Assembly (NCBI GenBank): GCA_038373885.1 | Contig: JAWZYV010014429.1 | Location: forward strand, 310,001-374,000 | Source of the DNA: Cheiracanthium punctorium | Lineage: Eukaryota; Arthropoda; Arachnida; Araneae; Cheiracanthiidae | DNA length: 64,000 nt | Reading direction: 5' to 3' | Part shown: positions 13,900 to 25,550 of the stretch, in pieces | How the letters are laid out: each line of letters opens with the position of its first letter | Position numbering within the stretch: the stretch's first letter is position 1 | Program-made: the position numbers and the translations under genes | Notes under the pieces: generated by a model | Told to the model about the DNA's origin: nothing | The model's database searches: none | What the model saw: the letters and a program-made list of their open reading frames with translations, nothing else

Positions 13900-14146
13900 G
13901 TTATTTTTCTGTTTCTTTGCATGATACTACTTTTTGCCCTTCTCCCCTCACTTTAAATTTATTTATGTTTCCTATATTCTATTTTATTTTTATATTTATT
14001 CTATATTTTTTTATCCACTCTCATTTCACCCTTTCTACTGTCCTCCCTGGTTTCTCGCTTTTTAATTTCTTCCTATTGCGCTTTGCTTGTGTTCTATAGT
14101 TACTTTATTTTCAGTTTCCTGTCCCAGTCTGTGAATGACTTGAATC

Positions 14147-14520
14147 TGCGGCGGCAGCACTTTGCGTTATGTCCCTCTCCACCTCCAGGACACGAGTCTC
14201 CAAGAGAATCGACTAGAATGCACGAGAGGGTTTTCGCAACCAGGTCAGTTTTTTCCACAGAAGCAGAGTTATGCTAATGTGAACCGTGTTGCTATGTGAA
14301 CAGCGACACTATATAAGGTCTAGCTAGTTACTAACGTATGTAGCGAGTTACTACGCCTGGGGTATAGTCCCCTTTTTGTATTCGGCACAAGGTGCCAGTT
14401 TGTGTTTTATCTGTTTTATGTTTTCGTTTTAATAAAGTGTTATGTTGGGAAAAGTTGTGTTCAATCGTGAATACACACATGTACAATGAGAAGGGCAAAA
14501 AGTTATCATCTGCCACTTCA
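14147..14520 (+). repeat. Gypsy 5' LTR
   Basis: Starts TGCGGCGGCAGC and ends GCCACTTCA. It contains a TATA box (tatataagg at 14310) and an AATAAA signal at 14431. It matches 19014-19387 in every position compared by eye. Confidence 0.95.
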
Positions 14521-14522
14521 AC

Positions 14523-14540
14523 TGGTGACCCGGAATAGGA
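14523..14540 (+). promoter_or_regulatory. Gypsy primer binding site
   Basis: tggtgacccggaat starts two bases after the 5' LTR, the usual place. The first nine bases complement a tRNA 3' end ending GGGTCACCA, consistent with the tRNA-Trp primer described for CsRn1-type elements. Confidence 0.65.
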
Positions 14541-14854
14541 CAAACCCATCTTCTGTAAGAAACAAAGTGTGCTACTCTGGAAGTTCGATCGATGTTCAAA
14601 GTCAAGCCTCTTCAGCAGCTTTGGCAAGATCTACAGTCAAGCTGGCCCTCGGGGAGTTTGTTGGAGCCGCCCTATTGCAAAGAACGGTGTTCTACGGGTA
14701 AAGATTTCCTCTGGTCAGCTGCTTCGACTTTCCTGCGCGCACCGTCATCAAGTATTTGAAGACACCGGACCTGACAGGTGGCAAGTTTTAAACAAACATT
14801 TATACATTTTTCTTCATCCCCATTTAATTGGTTGCTCGGTCAGGCTTTCCAAAA

Positions 14855-16897
14855 ATGAATCGTGAAACGTCTGTAGAGGCGGTGAAAACCGGCGACATTA
14901 GTCGCGTAGCTCTCAAGTTACCACCCTTTTGGGAAAAATTTCCAGATTTATGGTTCGCTAATATAGAATCACAATTTCACATCGCGAACATTAGTGAAGA
15001 TTCTACAAAATTTTATTACATAGTGTCTAGTCTAAATGCTGATATCTTAAGTTATGTAAGTGATGTAGTTTTAGCACCTCCCCCCACTCTAAAGTATGAT
15101 ACCTTAAAAAAACGGCTTTTAGCCGAATTCACGGATTCCGAACAAACAAAGATAAAGCAATTACTTTCGGAATTAGTGTTAGGAGATGAAAAACCTTCCC
15201 ATTTACTACGGAAAATGAAGCACTTGGCACCCGATAAAACAGACACCGAGTTTTTAAAAACTCTATTTCTACAAAGATTGCCCAAGGACACTCAAGCTAT
15301 CTTGTCTCTATATGAGGGTACTTTAGATACATTAGCTCTCATGGCGGATAAAATTGTAGAAGTCACGGGTAATTCTAGTTCAGAAATACAAAGTCTAGAC
15401 ACTCATACTACTAACTCTGAAAATGAGGTGCAGGAATTAAAAAAACAATTGACAGAACTAACTCAAAAAATTGACAAGGTCTTGCAAGATAAAGATAAAT
15501 TTAGACCACGCACTCTTAGTCGTACGAGACTCATTAATAATAAATTTCAGCGTAATCCCCCACACCGTGCGACACCCTCTACTCGGTCAACACCCTCCCA
15601 CTCCTCTGAAACGGTGTGCTGGTACCATAAAAAATTTAAAGATTGTGCTCGCAAATGTCTAGAGCCGTGCAATTATAACTCTTTAAAAAAACTAGAGGGC
15701 CGGTCGCATTATACAGCGCAATGTGACTATACGTACAAGGACGTTATAAGTCGCCGTCTTTTTATTAGAGATAAAATATCTGGGGTGGAATATCTAATTG
15801 ATAGTGGCAGTGATATCTGCGTTTTACCCAGAGCAAAAAATACTCAGTATAATGGACCTAAAAATATTATATTGTATTCTGCTGATGGATCTCGTATCAA
15901 AGTCTACGGAACTAAATTAGTAAAACTCGATCTTGCGTTAAACCGGTCTTTTCAGTGGCCTTTTGTGGTCGCAGACGTTAGCAGACCAATAATTGGTGCT
16001 GATTTTATAAAACACTTTGGCTTATTAATTGATCTGAAAAGACTTTGTTTACGCGATCCAAGTTCGTCCAAGGCAGCTCTAGGTTCCGCTTGCAACGAGA
16101 GTTCGCCTAACGTTAGTCTACTTGCTAAGGATTTAAAAATTAAAAATATATTACGAAAATTTCCCGACATACTTAAACCGTATCCTTCTAATATGAAAGT
16201 AAAGCACAATACAGTGCATAAAATTGAAACAACAGGACAACCTGTATTCGCACGGCCACGGCGTTTAAATCCATTGAAATTAAAAATAGCTAAACAGGAA
16301 TTTCAATACATGCAAGAAAAGGGAATCTGTAGACCTAGTAACTCGTGTTGGGCCAGCCCTTTACACATGGTCCCAAAACCCAATAGTACTGATTTTCGTC
16401 CGACTGGCGATTACAGAGCTTTAAATAAAATTACTATTCCTGACAGATATCCCCTTCCCCATATACATGATTTTGCTAATGAACTGAACGGAAAAAAAAT
16501 ATTTTCCAAAATCGACCTCATCCGTGCATACCATCAAATCCCAGTGCACAAAGACGACATTCAAAAAACCGCTATTACCACACCTTTCGGCTTATGGGAA
16601 TTCAAATTCCTTCCCTTTGGGTTGTGTAATGCAGCTCAAACTTTCCAAAGGTTCATATCTGAGGTCCTACAAGACTTAAACTTTACATTTGCTTACGTAG
16701 ACGACATTTTAATAGCCAGTTCAAATGAGAAAGAGCACATGACTCATCTCGAAGCTCTGTTTAAAAGACTAAACAAATACGGCATTAGGATCAATTTGTC
16801 TAAAAGCATTTTTGGGGTCACTGAACTACCATTCTTAGGTTACTTGGTTAACGAACACGGCATAAAACCGCTGCCTAGCAAAGTTAAACTATTTTAG
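14855..16897 (+). CDS. Gypsy gag-protease-reverse transcriptase frame, truncated
   Basis: The first ATG in the open frame is at 14855, in a good context (aaaaATGa); the frame is open somewhat further upstream but only with non-ATG codons. The capsid-like region comes first ([12 protein letters not shown], then a Leu-rich segment), followed by a short coiled-coil-like stretch ([19 protein letters not shown]). The zinc motif (CWYHKKF...KC..PC) follows at about 15616-15670. The aspartic protease has [12 protein letters not shown] near 15798. The reverse transcriptase palm has YVDDILIAS near 16693. The frame stops at 16897, just after the palm and thumb, where a one-base change shifts the rest (RNase H and integrase) into another frame starting at 16891. 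The gag-pol product drives element replication; this copy cannot make the full form. Confidence 0.9.
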   Translation: MNRETSVEAVKTGDISRVALKLPPFWEKFPDLWFANIESQFHIANISEDSTKFYYIVSSLNADILSYVSDVVLAPPPTLKYDTLKKRLLAEFTDSEQTKIKQLLSELVLGDEKPSHLLRKMKHLAPDKTDTEFLKTLFLQRLPKDTQAILSLYEGTLDTLALMADKIVEVTGNSSSEIQSLDTHTTNSENEVQELKKQLTELTQKIDKVLQDKDKFRPRTLSRTRLINNKFQRNPPHRATPSTRSTPSHSSETVCWYHKKFKDCARKCLEPCNYNSLKKLEGRSHYTAQCDYTYKDVISRRLFIRDKISGVEYLIDSGSDICVLPRAKNTQYNGPKNIILYSADGSRIKVYGTKLVKLDLALNRSFQWPFVVADVSRPIIGADFIKHFGLLIDLKRLCLRDPSSSKAALGSACNESSPNVSLLAKDLKIKNILRKFPDILKPYPSNMKVKHNTVHKIETTGQPVFARPRRLNPLKLKIAKQEFQYMQEKGICRPSNSCWASPLHMVPKPNSTDFRPTGDYRALNKITIPDRYPLPHIHDFANELNGKKIFSKIDLIRAYHQIPVHKDDIQKTAITTPFGLWEFKFLPFGLCNAAQTFQRFISEVLQDLNFTFAYVDDILIASSNEKEHMTHLEALFKRLNKYGIRINLSKSIFGVTELPFLGYLVNEHGIKPLPSKVKLF

Positions 16898-18271
16898 ACT
16901 TCGAACAACCCCAAACATGTAAAGGTTTAAAACGCTTCTTAGGACTCTTGAACTTTTACAGACGGAATGTCCCGCAGGCTGCTAAATTACAAGCGCCTCT
17001 AAATGAGCTTTTAAAAGGCTATAAAAATAATAGCAAAAAGGTTATTTCGTGGACAACCGAAACACTAGAAGCCTTCACAAAGTGTAAGGAATCGCTAGCT
17101 AACGCGGCATTATTGGTACATCCCAACCCAGACGCACAGCTTTGCTTATGCACCGATGCAAGTAGTACATCTATAGGCAGTTCTCTCCACCAGATCAGCT
17201 TAAAACAGGATGCACAAGTAATCGAGCCCTTAGCATTTTATTCTGCTAAGCTCACACCTGCACAGCAGAAATGGTCTACTTATGACAGAGAATTGTACGC
17301 TATCTACGCATCTATCAAGTATTTTAAGCACTTTCTCGAGGGCCGTGTTTTTACGATTTTCACGGATCATAAACCAATCACCTTCGCCTTTAATCAGAAG
17401 GGAGATAAATGGTCTCCTAGGCAACTGAGACACCTAGACTACATCGGTCAGTTTATTACGGATATTCGCTACAACCCGGGACGCGACAATATCCCTGCCG
17501 ATTTCTTTTCTAGAGTCGAATCCATTACCTTCCCGAGTACATTAGATTACTCAGCAATCGCAAAGGCACAAGAGGGTGACAAAGAACTTGAAAAACTAAT
17601 CAGTACACACACTAAATTAGTATTTAAACGAATGACAATTCCAGAAACTCAAACTCCCTTGTATTGTGAGGTATCTACAGACAAAATTCGTCCGTATATT
17701 CCAGAATCCTTTCGAAAGAAAGTATTTGACAATTTACATAACTTGTCTCATCCAGGTATGAAGGCCACAGCTAAATTGCTAAGTTCTCGTTTTATTTGGC
17801 CTGGCATTCAAAAGGATTCGCGGACTTGGACGAAATGTTGCATTCCTTGTCAGTTGTCTAAGACGCAAAGACATACAAAAACCCCAATACAGAATTATAC
17901 TGTTCCAAGAGATAGATTTGACCACGTACACATCGATCTAGTCGGCCCTTTACCCGTAAACAAAAATTTTAAATATTTGATTACAATGATCGACAGATTT
18001 ACACGTTGGGTTGAAGCAATACCCGTCACTAACATAGCCAGCGACACTGTTGTTAGAGCGTTTTACGAAAACTGGGTAGCAAGGTTTGGCGTGCCCACAA
18101 CTATTACAACCGACCAGGGTCGGCAATTTGGATCTTGCTTGTTTAATTCTCTTTTACATTTATTTGGGATAAAAAGAAATCGTAGTGCAGCTTATCATCC
18201 ACAGGCCAATGTCCTTATAGAGAACTGGCATAGAGGGTTGAAAACTGCGTTGAAAGCCTGTCTGACCGACC
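16891..18271 (+). pseudogene. Gypsy RNase H and integrase region, out of frame with upstream part
   Basis: Continues the polyprotein in the next frame. It covers the end of the reverse transcriptase (FLGLLNFYRR), RNase H (LCTDASSTSIGSSLHQ near 17150; TDHKPITFAF near 17365; NPGRDNIPADFFSR near 17475) and the integrase zinc domain (HNLSHPG ... CCIPCQ, about 17735-17860). The integrase core has Asp in HIDLVGPLP (17932), Asp in TTDQGRQF (18110) and Glu in VLIENWH (18220). It has no ATG near its start and is interrupted at 18272 by a miniature element. Without the two breaks it would be a normal member of the family. Confidence 0.88.
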
Positions 18272-18474
18272 CAGGCCTCTCAATTTATCCTCGTTTTTTA
18301 AAATTCCTACCTCTATAAATAATAGAGTAAAATGTTCTGCTTCTTCAACAGTTGTTAAATGTTCTTTTTGGATGTTAAGGTTTCGTCTATCAAACCATTA
18401 AAATACCAGGCTTTATAAATAAAACTTTGATGAAGGTAGGAATTTTAAAAAAAGAGGACCAATTGAGAGGTCTG
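18272..18474. mobile_element. 203-base miniature inverted-repeat element inside gypsy integrase
   Basis: Terminal inverted repeats of about 41 bases with a few mismatches: CAGGCCTCTCAATTTATCC on the left; the right end read inward is CAGACCTCTCAATTGGTCC. Both continue as a run of T then aaaattcctacct. A 5-bp duplication CGACC flanks it (18267-18271 and 18475-18479). The interior is AT-rich and non-coding. The CAG ends recall hAT elements, but those duplicate 8 bases, so the superfamily is open. Confidence 0.88.
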
Positions 18475-18727
18475 CGACCAATGGTTGGAAAAATTACCTA
18501 CTGTTCTATTAGGACTTCGGTCCGTCTATAAGGAAGAGTTGAGAGCAACCACGGCTGAGCTGGTATACGGCATTTCGCTTCGACTCCCTGGAGAATTTTT
18601 CCAGCCCTCTGCAACAGATATTAATGTTCCAGACTTCATTCGACAACTAAAGCAGCAGATGGAGCACCTAGTACCTCGACCAACGTCTTCTCACGGCGTG
18701 AACAAATATTCAATCCCAAATCACTAG
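18475..18727 (+). pseudogene. Gypsy integrase C-terminal part
   Basis: Resumes the integrase immediately after the miniature element (WLEKLPTVLLGLR near 18485, then ATTAELVYG), the stretch that normally follows the core domain. A frame change near 18710 separates it from the last part. Confidence 0.8.
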
Positions 18728-19002
18728 TCACGTCCAAAGATGTATATGTCCGTAAGGACTCTGTGAAACCACCGCTGTGTCCACCGTACGACGGACCATT
18801 TCCTGTGCTAATGAGAACCAATAAATTTTATAAAGTTTTAATGAAAGGCCAGGAAAATATAGTCACCGTTGATCGATTGAAGCCTGCTTTCACTTTGAAC
18901 GAGCAACAGGTAAAAAGTGCTGATCTGACCGGAAACACTACGGTCACACGCGCAGGACGTACCAGCAAACCCCCGGAACGTCTGCAAGTTCGTTTCCACT
19001 AG
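18711..19002 (+). pseudogene. Gypsy polyprotein C-terminal tail
   Basis: In another frame: VYVRKDSVKPPLCPPYDGPF near 18748 is the usual C-terminal segment of integrases of this group, followed by VDRLKPAF and a basic RTSKPPERL end with stop just before the polypurine tract. Confidence 0.8.
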
Positions 19003-19010
19003 GAGGGGGG
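19001..19010 (+). promoter_or_regulatory. Gypsy polypurine tract
   Basis: aggagggggg three bases before the 3' LTR; plus-strand primer site in this class. Confidence 0.85.
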
Positions 19011-19013
19011 TAC

Positions 19014-19387
19014 TGCGGCGGCAGCACTTTGCGTTATGTCCCTCTCCACCTCCAGGACACGAGTCTCCAAGAGAATCGACTAGAATGCACGAGAGGGTTT
19101 TCGCAACCAGGTCAGTTTTTTCCACAGAAGCAGAGTTATGCTAATGTGAACCGTGTTGCTATGTGAACAGCGACACTATATAAGGTCTAGCTAGTTACTA
19201 ACGTATGTAGCGAGTTACTACGCCTGGGGTATAGTCCCCTTTTTGTATTCGGCACAAGGTGCCAGTTTGTGTTTTATCTGTTTTATGTTTTCGTTTTAAT
19301 AAAGTGTTATGTTGGGAAAAGTTGTGTTCAATCGTGAATACACACATGTACAATGAGAAGGGCAAAAAGTTATCATCTGCCACTTCA
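19014..19387 (+). repeat. Gypsy 3' LTR
   Basis: 374 bases, indistinguishable by eye from the 5' LTR. It is followed by the target duplicate aatc at 19388. Confidence 0.95.
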
Positions 19388-19708
19388 AATCGTTTGTAAA
19401 AAAGGTCGAAATTTTTTTCTATCAAAAGAGATGAATAGTCTGAAAAGAAACTTTTATGGTGCTATTTTACAAAGTTTTAAAATATTTTATTTTTTGAACT
19501 CCATGGTTTTGGAGTTTTTTTGTGTTATTGTTATTAACTTACCTCTTTTTGTATTATTATGCCACTATATATGCTTTCTTGTATGATAGTGTAACTCTGT
19601 GTTAAATTTTGCTACAATAAACTGAACATTTCTTTCGTTATCACAGATTTTGTGTTCGTAATATTAATTTTGGAAACCGGGATAATAGACAGAATAAATA
19701 GAACATAC
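19388..19708. other. Intron sequence between gypsy element and exon C
   Basis: 321 bases of AT-rich intron. On the minus strand it starts with the exon C donor gtatgt. Nothing else is supported. Confidence 0.7.
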
Positions 19709-19824
19709 CTCTCCGAAGAAACAGTTCCATATGGATATGTCATCTCTGGGGTAAGTTGCAAATACCCAAGCACTTCTATTCTGACCAACGACAGTGAGTT
19801 CGGGATCATATATATGAAAGGCAT
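19709..19824 (-). CDS. Aquaglyceroporin exon C (extracellular loop C)
   Basis: 116 bases, completing the split Asp codon and then 38 codons, ending in phase 0. The acceptor is tttttcag and the donor gtatgt. It encodes the long loop C of glycerol channels, with the hallmark FATYP (in SAWVFATYPRDDIS) and an acidic end CFFGE that leads into helix 4. It sits 39.8 kb from exon B and 15.9 kb from exon D. It was recognised from the FATYP motif and because both ends fit the neighbouring phases exactly. The gypsy 3' LTR ends only 321 bases into the downstream intron. Confidence 0.88.
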
Positions 19825-19924
19825 CTGAAAAATTGGAACAAAATGACTCTTCAAACAAACAGTATAACTGGAACAAATACAGCAATATTGTGATTGTGAT
19901 AGTAAAATTACGAAAAAGCCTGCG

Positions 19925-19990
19925 ACTGGTTCGGTAAGTATTGATTTACTGGTTTCAACTGGTTCGGTAAGTATTGATTTACTGGTTTCA
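19925..19990. repeat. 33-base tandem duplication near exon C
   Basis: Two identical units beginning actggttcggtaagtattga, at 19925-19957 and 19958-19990, about 100 bases upstream of the exon C acceptor on the minus strand. Confidence 0.9.
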
Positions 19991-21758
19991 ACCTGAAAAT
20001 GATACCATTCCTGAACTTCGATTGCCTTTGTCTATGAACATTACAGCAAAATTTATAGTTCTCATCACACAGTTTCGTAGTGGAGATTTTAAATGATAGC
20101 AAATTTTACGACTTTCACAAGTTAACTGTTCATTTAAAAGATAATCAATACATTAAAAAAATAAATAGTTAAATAGCAATAGCCGTATTTCAACATTCCA
20201 TTGAATGTATCCACAATATGATTACAGAAGAGAGATATATATTTTCAAATTTATAAAAGTTATTGTTCTGTAAAATCTAAAACAACCAAACTTATGTAAT
20301 ATGGATATCCATTTAATGAACATCGATCAAAGTAATCTAAAACAAAGCAAGAAAAATCCAAAACTTAACAGTGGAATAAAAGTGGCCAACGAATAAAAGT
20401 GGAATCGCAGGCCTTAAAGTTTGCACAGAAACCGCAGTTGATATCTTAAGCCTAATAACCTAGCCTAAGGTGTGGAGTTGGAATGGATATTTTTAATGAA
20501 AAGCTCTTTCTCCAGGTGCTACCGCTTATACATTACAAACTAATAGGAAAACAAAAATAGCACGGTTTCTGTAGGTTGCATGGCAAAAAGAGTCATGATA
20601 TTCAACCAAGCTGCATGTCCATTGCTTTTGAGAAAAACTTGGAAATGATCCAAACATGGTGGAAAAGTCCAATGAAGATGCCAAAACGAGATTTCAAAAT
20701 GAGGTGTTGCCATCATAGAAATAGAAGTAACAAAATGATATTGCAACATGTACCATGTAGTTAAAAAGAGAAATATTAAACAAAATAATGAATACATTTC
20801 AAATAAAAAAATGTTAAAAAAAGAAAAAGAAAATTAATACTAATAATCAAGCTTAGCTAACCAAGTGAGCAACAGAGTAAGGCTAACATAGCCAAACGTT
20901 CGTCAAAATTTCATTAAAACACAACAAATATCATAAATTACGGATTTTTATAATTATACAACGTCAAATGATAAGTTGTTAAAATTGGCAATGTTTTTAC
21001 CACAGATTTCATCCTTGAAGATCTAATACAATTTCACTAACAGGTCTGTCACATAAGATAAAATTATGTACAACTTTAAATAATTAATCAATATCCTCGT
21101 ATTAATTTCTACAGCTTTTCGTATAAATTTTACATGTCAATGTTCGATGTTCTTCCAATTTATTTGTTATTTTGTATTCACAAAATTTTACACGTATGAC
21201 TTCATGTGTTCTTTTCATTTGCGTATCCCATAGTATTTTCAACATTTTAAAACTGTAGACTTTATAATAAAAGGAAATTTTAATGAATGATCCTGCTTGG
21301 AATTACGAAGCTGAAAACGGAAAAAGGGAGCAGGCTAGGCGGAGTGGAAAGTGAAAAAGCAATAGAACCATTTTCAAACGATATGAAGGTCCTCTAAATA
21401 CAATATCTACGTCAAACACGTATAAAAAATCAATCCCATATAAACAATCAAATTCTTATTTGTGTTATTTACTTGAGTGAACCCATTTTCCCCTAGGGAA
21501 GAATAGCTTATTATTATTATTATTATTAATTATTATTTTATTTTATTTTTTGAAAACATAAAGAAGAATTTTTCATAAGACATTATTTCGAGAAATCACG
21601 AAGTTTTTTAATTTTTAAATTAAATTTCGAATAATTTTTGAAAAATCGTAAAAAAAAAGTTTTAAACTACTCGTTCGAAGTGATCAAAGAGTGTACTTTC
21701 TTTGGACAGATCGATGGCGATGATAAAAATAATCATGAACGACGATTACAATGCTGAG

Positions 21759-21798
<40 letters not shown>

Positions 21799-24525
21799 AA
21801 GTTTATAAATTTCATGAGAAACGAGTCGAAATCATCGACTTCGAAAGTCCAGAAGTATAAGTCTCGCACTATTATAATATTCTATAGCATTCTCAAACAT
21901 TCATCAAAATGTTTAAATTTGATTGTCAGCTCCGTCCCCTACTTTCCGATAAGGAAACATTTAACAATATTCTCGAACATACTGAAACATTTTAAAACAT
22001 TTTTATGAATTTTCTAGAACACTCTACACTCGATTCTCAGCTTTTTCCCGGACTTCCCCTCCGGATTATTACATTGGTGTGATGCCCTATTTCGATCTGC
22101 ATATACGTTAAAGCACTTTTGGACTGGTTGGCAGCGGAATTTTAGCCGCACACACAGAAAACCACACTTTGTTTTAATAAAGTCAGGTGAGACAAATATA
22201 ATAACTATTTATGCACAAATTTGTGAAATTTTAAATAATTTTAGAATAGAAAAAATATTGCTTCAAGTAAATAAGGAGTAATTTGTTCTTTTAACAGCAC
22301 CTATAGTTTAATTTTTTTTGGTTCCGTAAGCTTATTTGCTTATAATTTAACTGGGTTGTTATAATTTCCCAACATAACCACATAATTAAAATTATTTGGG
22401 CAATTGTGACCACTAGTTGGAGACTTAGAGACATTTGATTTCTCTTGACAGTAATTGATACAAAATATGAGTAACAAGGGTATAATTTTTATTTATTAAA
22501 TACAAAATCATCTCTTTCTGCCAAAGAGATATGTTGAAAATCACTCTTTTTATAAAAATAAAATTGCACTTAGTAATACTGACCTTCTAAGAATGAAATA
22601 AAGACATGAAAAACTCAAAATAAATGTTTAAGACATTGGTGTTTAAAATGTTCAAAAACAGCAACTGTTCCAGAAATATCATAGTCGGGACATTTTTTTC
22701 AATGATATAATTTTTACAACAGAGCAGCTTCAACCACAGGACCAAAAATTAACTATAACAATAAAAACATTATTTAATTATTTTTAAGTAACATGTACTC
22801 ACCAAGAATGTGAATAGAAGGGAATAAAAATTAACAAACCCTACATGAGACCCTACATTTCCCATAAGAAATTTATTGGTCGGTGCCATCGTTGCCATGA
22901 TTTTGCCCCCCCCCCCTATCCCTAATCATACCTTCGAACCCAGCCCCTGCACTTCCAAACCAAAACCTTCTTAGTGGATGGGGAAGCTAGGGAGTTAATA
23001 TTCCATATGACCTCCATGTAGCTGTGCTGTTGGTGTCGGAGTTTAAGCTGCACACACAGAAAATCACCCTTCGTTTTATTGTACACATTGATTAAACCAG
23101 AAAAGTTAGTTATAACGTATGCAAAGCAATAGGCACTATTTATATTTCAGTGCATTATAGCTGCTTTAGTAGAAAAATAATTGTAGAAACAAAAAAGCTC
23201 CAGTTCACGAAACATATTCAATGATTATGCGTGTAAACAGAAGTGAAATCGAATTGCATATAATAGAATTAATATTGTCATTTACCAGAATAAAAAGCAA
23301 ATGCCATATGTATGATTAAATCTCAAAAACAAAGTCAAAATTTGGAATACATCTTTGATATAGTAAACGTGAAAAAGGTAAATGATATCATTTGAAAGAT
23401 AGCTCTTACATTTTATATACTATTACATCTTTTGCCTGTGTGTCGGTTGGTATCCTTAAATCTGATAAAAGGTGGACCTTACGTACCACCCGAAACGTGC
23501 ATCTTCCTACTTTAAATTTATGCGTGTTTCCAACACAGTAGTACTTTTTTCTGGATCTGTTTCAAAACACGGCACGGCCGCCAATTCGATGATTTTTTTT
23601 AGGCACCATGCTTTGCGCATGATGCCAAATTACTTTATGAACGTAATTATTTCATAATGTTATTATTTTATTTACAGCCTATATTATTTATAAATTATAC
23701 TTATAATACTGCTATTAAATAAACATTACCATTATCATTATTAGAACAGATGCTTCTTTTACTCAATTTGGCAGTCAGTTCTGCGATGGACCACTTTTCT
23801 TTTGTTGATCTTAACAAAAGATGTTTTGAGTGTATTTTAATAAAACTATATTTTTATTAATCAAACTATATTTTTATTAATTGAAAGCTAGTGGCTATGA
23901 AATTCTAGATTTAAAGAAAAATCAAAACATTCTCATAATAACGAAGAGTATAATTCTCGTTTCTGGATTGTGGCTTAGAAATATCATTCTGAAGGGAAAG
24001 CCGACGCTGTATTTCACTGTATTATACCTCTTTAGGCAGAAAAAAGAGATTTACAGGCAAGGAAATATTTTCAACGAATATTTCTGCCATAGTTTGTGAT
24101 GACCGGTGCTCCCCCAAAATATTTCATGAGTGTAACAGAGAAATGAAAATTTGATGGTGTAGATAAGGTTACGTAAGGGTAATAGATTTATATTTTTGAA
24201 AGTGTAAGGGTATATGTATGTGAAACCATAAGTGTACAATGTATTCGGAAATAAGTTAATTATTAGTTTTGTTCAAGTAATTTAATTCTGAGCATGCCAG
24301 TAAAGGAAAGTCGTCATCGTCGGCCATTGCAATTGCACAATTGCTAAAAAATTGCACCATTGCAATTTTTTAGTGTTCACTACTAGAGTCACGATTCTGA
24401 GATAGCAAAAAAAAAAAAAAAAAAAACTGAAGATGATGGCAGGGAAAAAAGGTAATTTTTAGCCTAAAATAGGAGCGTGATATGTAGCATTCAAATGTAC
24501 AAACATATGGGAGAAAATGCTTTGC
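19991..24525. other. AT-rich intron sequence with minor repeats, no gene seen
   Basis: Contains (ATT)n near 21511-21533, a TA tract at 21762-21796, a 20-base tandem pair near 23845-23881, and a perfect 13-base inverted repeat with a 4-base loop at 24344-24373. A diverged direct pair shares gc(c/t)gcacacacagaaaa at about 22140 and 23045. Short open frames at 20576-20764 and 23472-23657 resemble nothing I recognise. Confidence 0.5.
21762..21796. repeat. (TA)n microsatellite
   Basis: Pure TA tract of about 35 bases. Confidence 0.95.
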
Positions 24526-24529
24526 TTAA

Positions 24530-24923
24530 CTCTTTAACGCGCAGTATTCCCTCTCTGGGAACACCAAACTCTGACGTTTTGACTATTTCCAGCCACGAAG
24601 AATAGATTCGATTTCTATAAAAATAGTTAGTGACATAGCTCCACGAGAATGCTTTGCTTTTTAGCACGTCATTTCCCGTAAAAAAATGGTCACGATTATT
24701 TTTAACAGCATTGACATCTGCTGAGAAATGGAAGAATGCGAGAACAGCCAGATAGATTGCCCAATGCTAAAAAAAAGGGCAGCCGTTGCCATCGCTCGTC
24801 TTAACTACCAGCAAGATGGCGGACGATCGAAACGTTCATCGCGTGCCACAGATCTAGAGTTAATCGAGCGATGGCAACGGCTGCCCTTTTTTCAGCATTG
24901 GGAAAGGGTTGCGCCTGAAAGGA
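24530..24923 (+). mobile_element. TTAA-flanked hairpin miniature element, copy 2 (apex deleted)
   Basis: Flanked by TTAA at 24526-24529 and 24924-24927. The left end is ctctttaacgcgcag. The unique part matches copies 1 and 4. The first hairpin arm ends at agatctagag (24858) and joins directly to the last part of the other arm (atcgagcgatggcaacgg), so the tip of the hairpin is lost. Right end gggttgcgcctgaaagg. Confidence 0.85.
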
Positions 24924-25550
24924 TTAAAGATTTTTTTCACATTTGTAAGAAGTTGGCCTGAATATAGAATGAAAAATTGCCGTTTTAATTCGACAAATTA
25001 CAGAACTGACGTCAGAACGATATATTTGAAATTTTTCGTCCTTTTTCTCTCGATAAATAAACAACAATAACTGAACAAAAAAATCTGATGTGTCCAACAC
25101 ATGACTTCCTTGCACGTCTATTAAATCAAAAATATTTTCGACGCACTTCCTCCAAACTTATTTGTTTGAAAGAGATAAAATATCAATAGTAGTAAGGTTT
25201 AGCGATTTCTAGCCAAATATTTCGATATCGCCAAGCTGAGTTCAATTTGAAAGATTTCCTTCTGACGCTTTATTTGGCGATATTTCACCAAAAGCCGACA
25301 AACTTGAGATAGTTTGCGAGATTTTGGAGATAGCCAAAGTAGTCATTGACCACAGACTTTCAATGAATTGAATGCATTCATACACCTCAATGTATTTAAA
25401 GTTATTTGGCTCACCCTGTAAATAAATTCCCAGTCGATTTCTGTCAAAAATGATAATGAAAACAATTAGATATTACAATAGTTCTAAATACAAAAGTTCA
25501 AAATTCTACGGGTTAAATTTTTAAGAGTTATACAAAATACGAAATAATTT

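Larger units (their letters stand above)
14147..19387 (+). mobile_element. Ty3/gypsy LTR retrotransposon, CsRn1-like, with nested miniature element
   Basis: 5241 bases bounded by two 374-base LTRs that look identical base for base, with a 4-bp target duplication aatc (14143-14146 and 19388-19391). Order of parts: LTR, primer site starting tggtgaccc at 14523, fused gag-pol frame, polypurine tract aggagggggg (19001-19010), LTR. The gag zinc motif is of the C-x3-H...C-x3-C type and the primer site starts like a tRNA-Trp site; both are known for the CsRn1/Kabuki branch. The coding region has a one-base frame change near 16889, a 203-base insertion at 18272 and another frame change near 18710, so this copy is not autonomous. 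It lies antisense to the aquaglyceroporin, 321 bases from exon C. Confidence 0.93.

Noticed and set aside
14828..14854. Upstream extension of the gypsy frame as the start
   Set aside because: The codon at 14828 is TTG; the first ATG in a good context is at 14855.
22905..22960. B-box-like gggttcgaa on the minus strand
   Set aside because: No A-box at the proper distance and no cloverleaf; likely chance or an old repeat fragment.
24344..24373. Perfect 13-base hairpin followed by T residues, like a bacterial terminator
   Set aside because: The window is eukaryotic by its spliced gene and elements; the hairpin is AT-rich and probably a small repeat.
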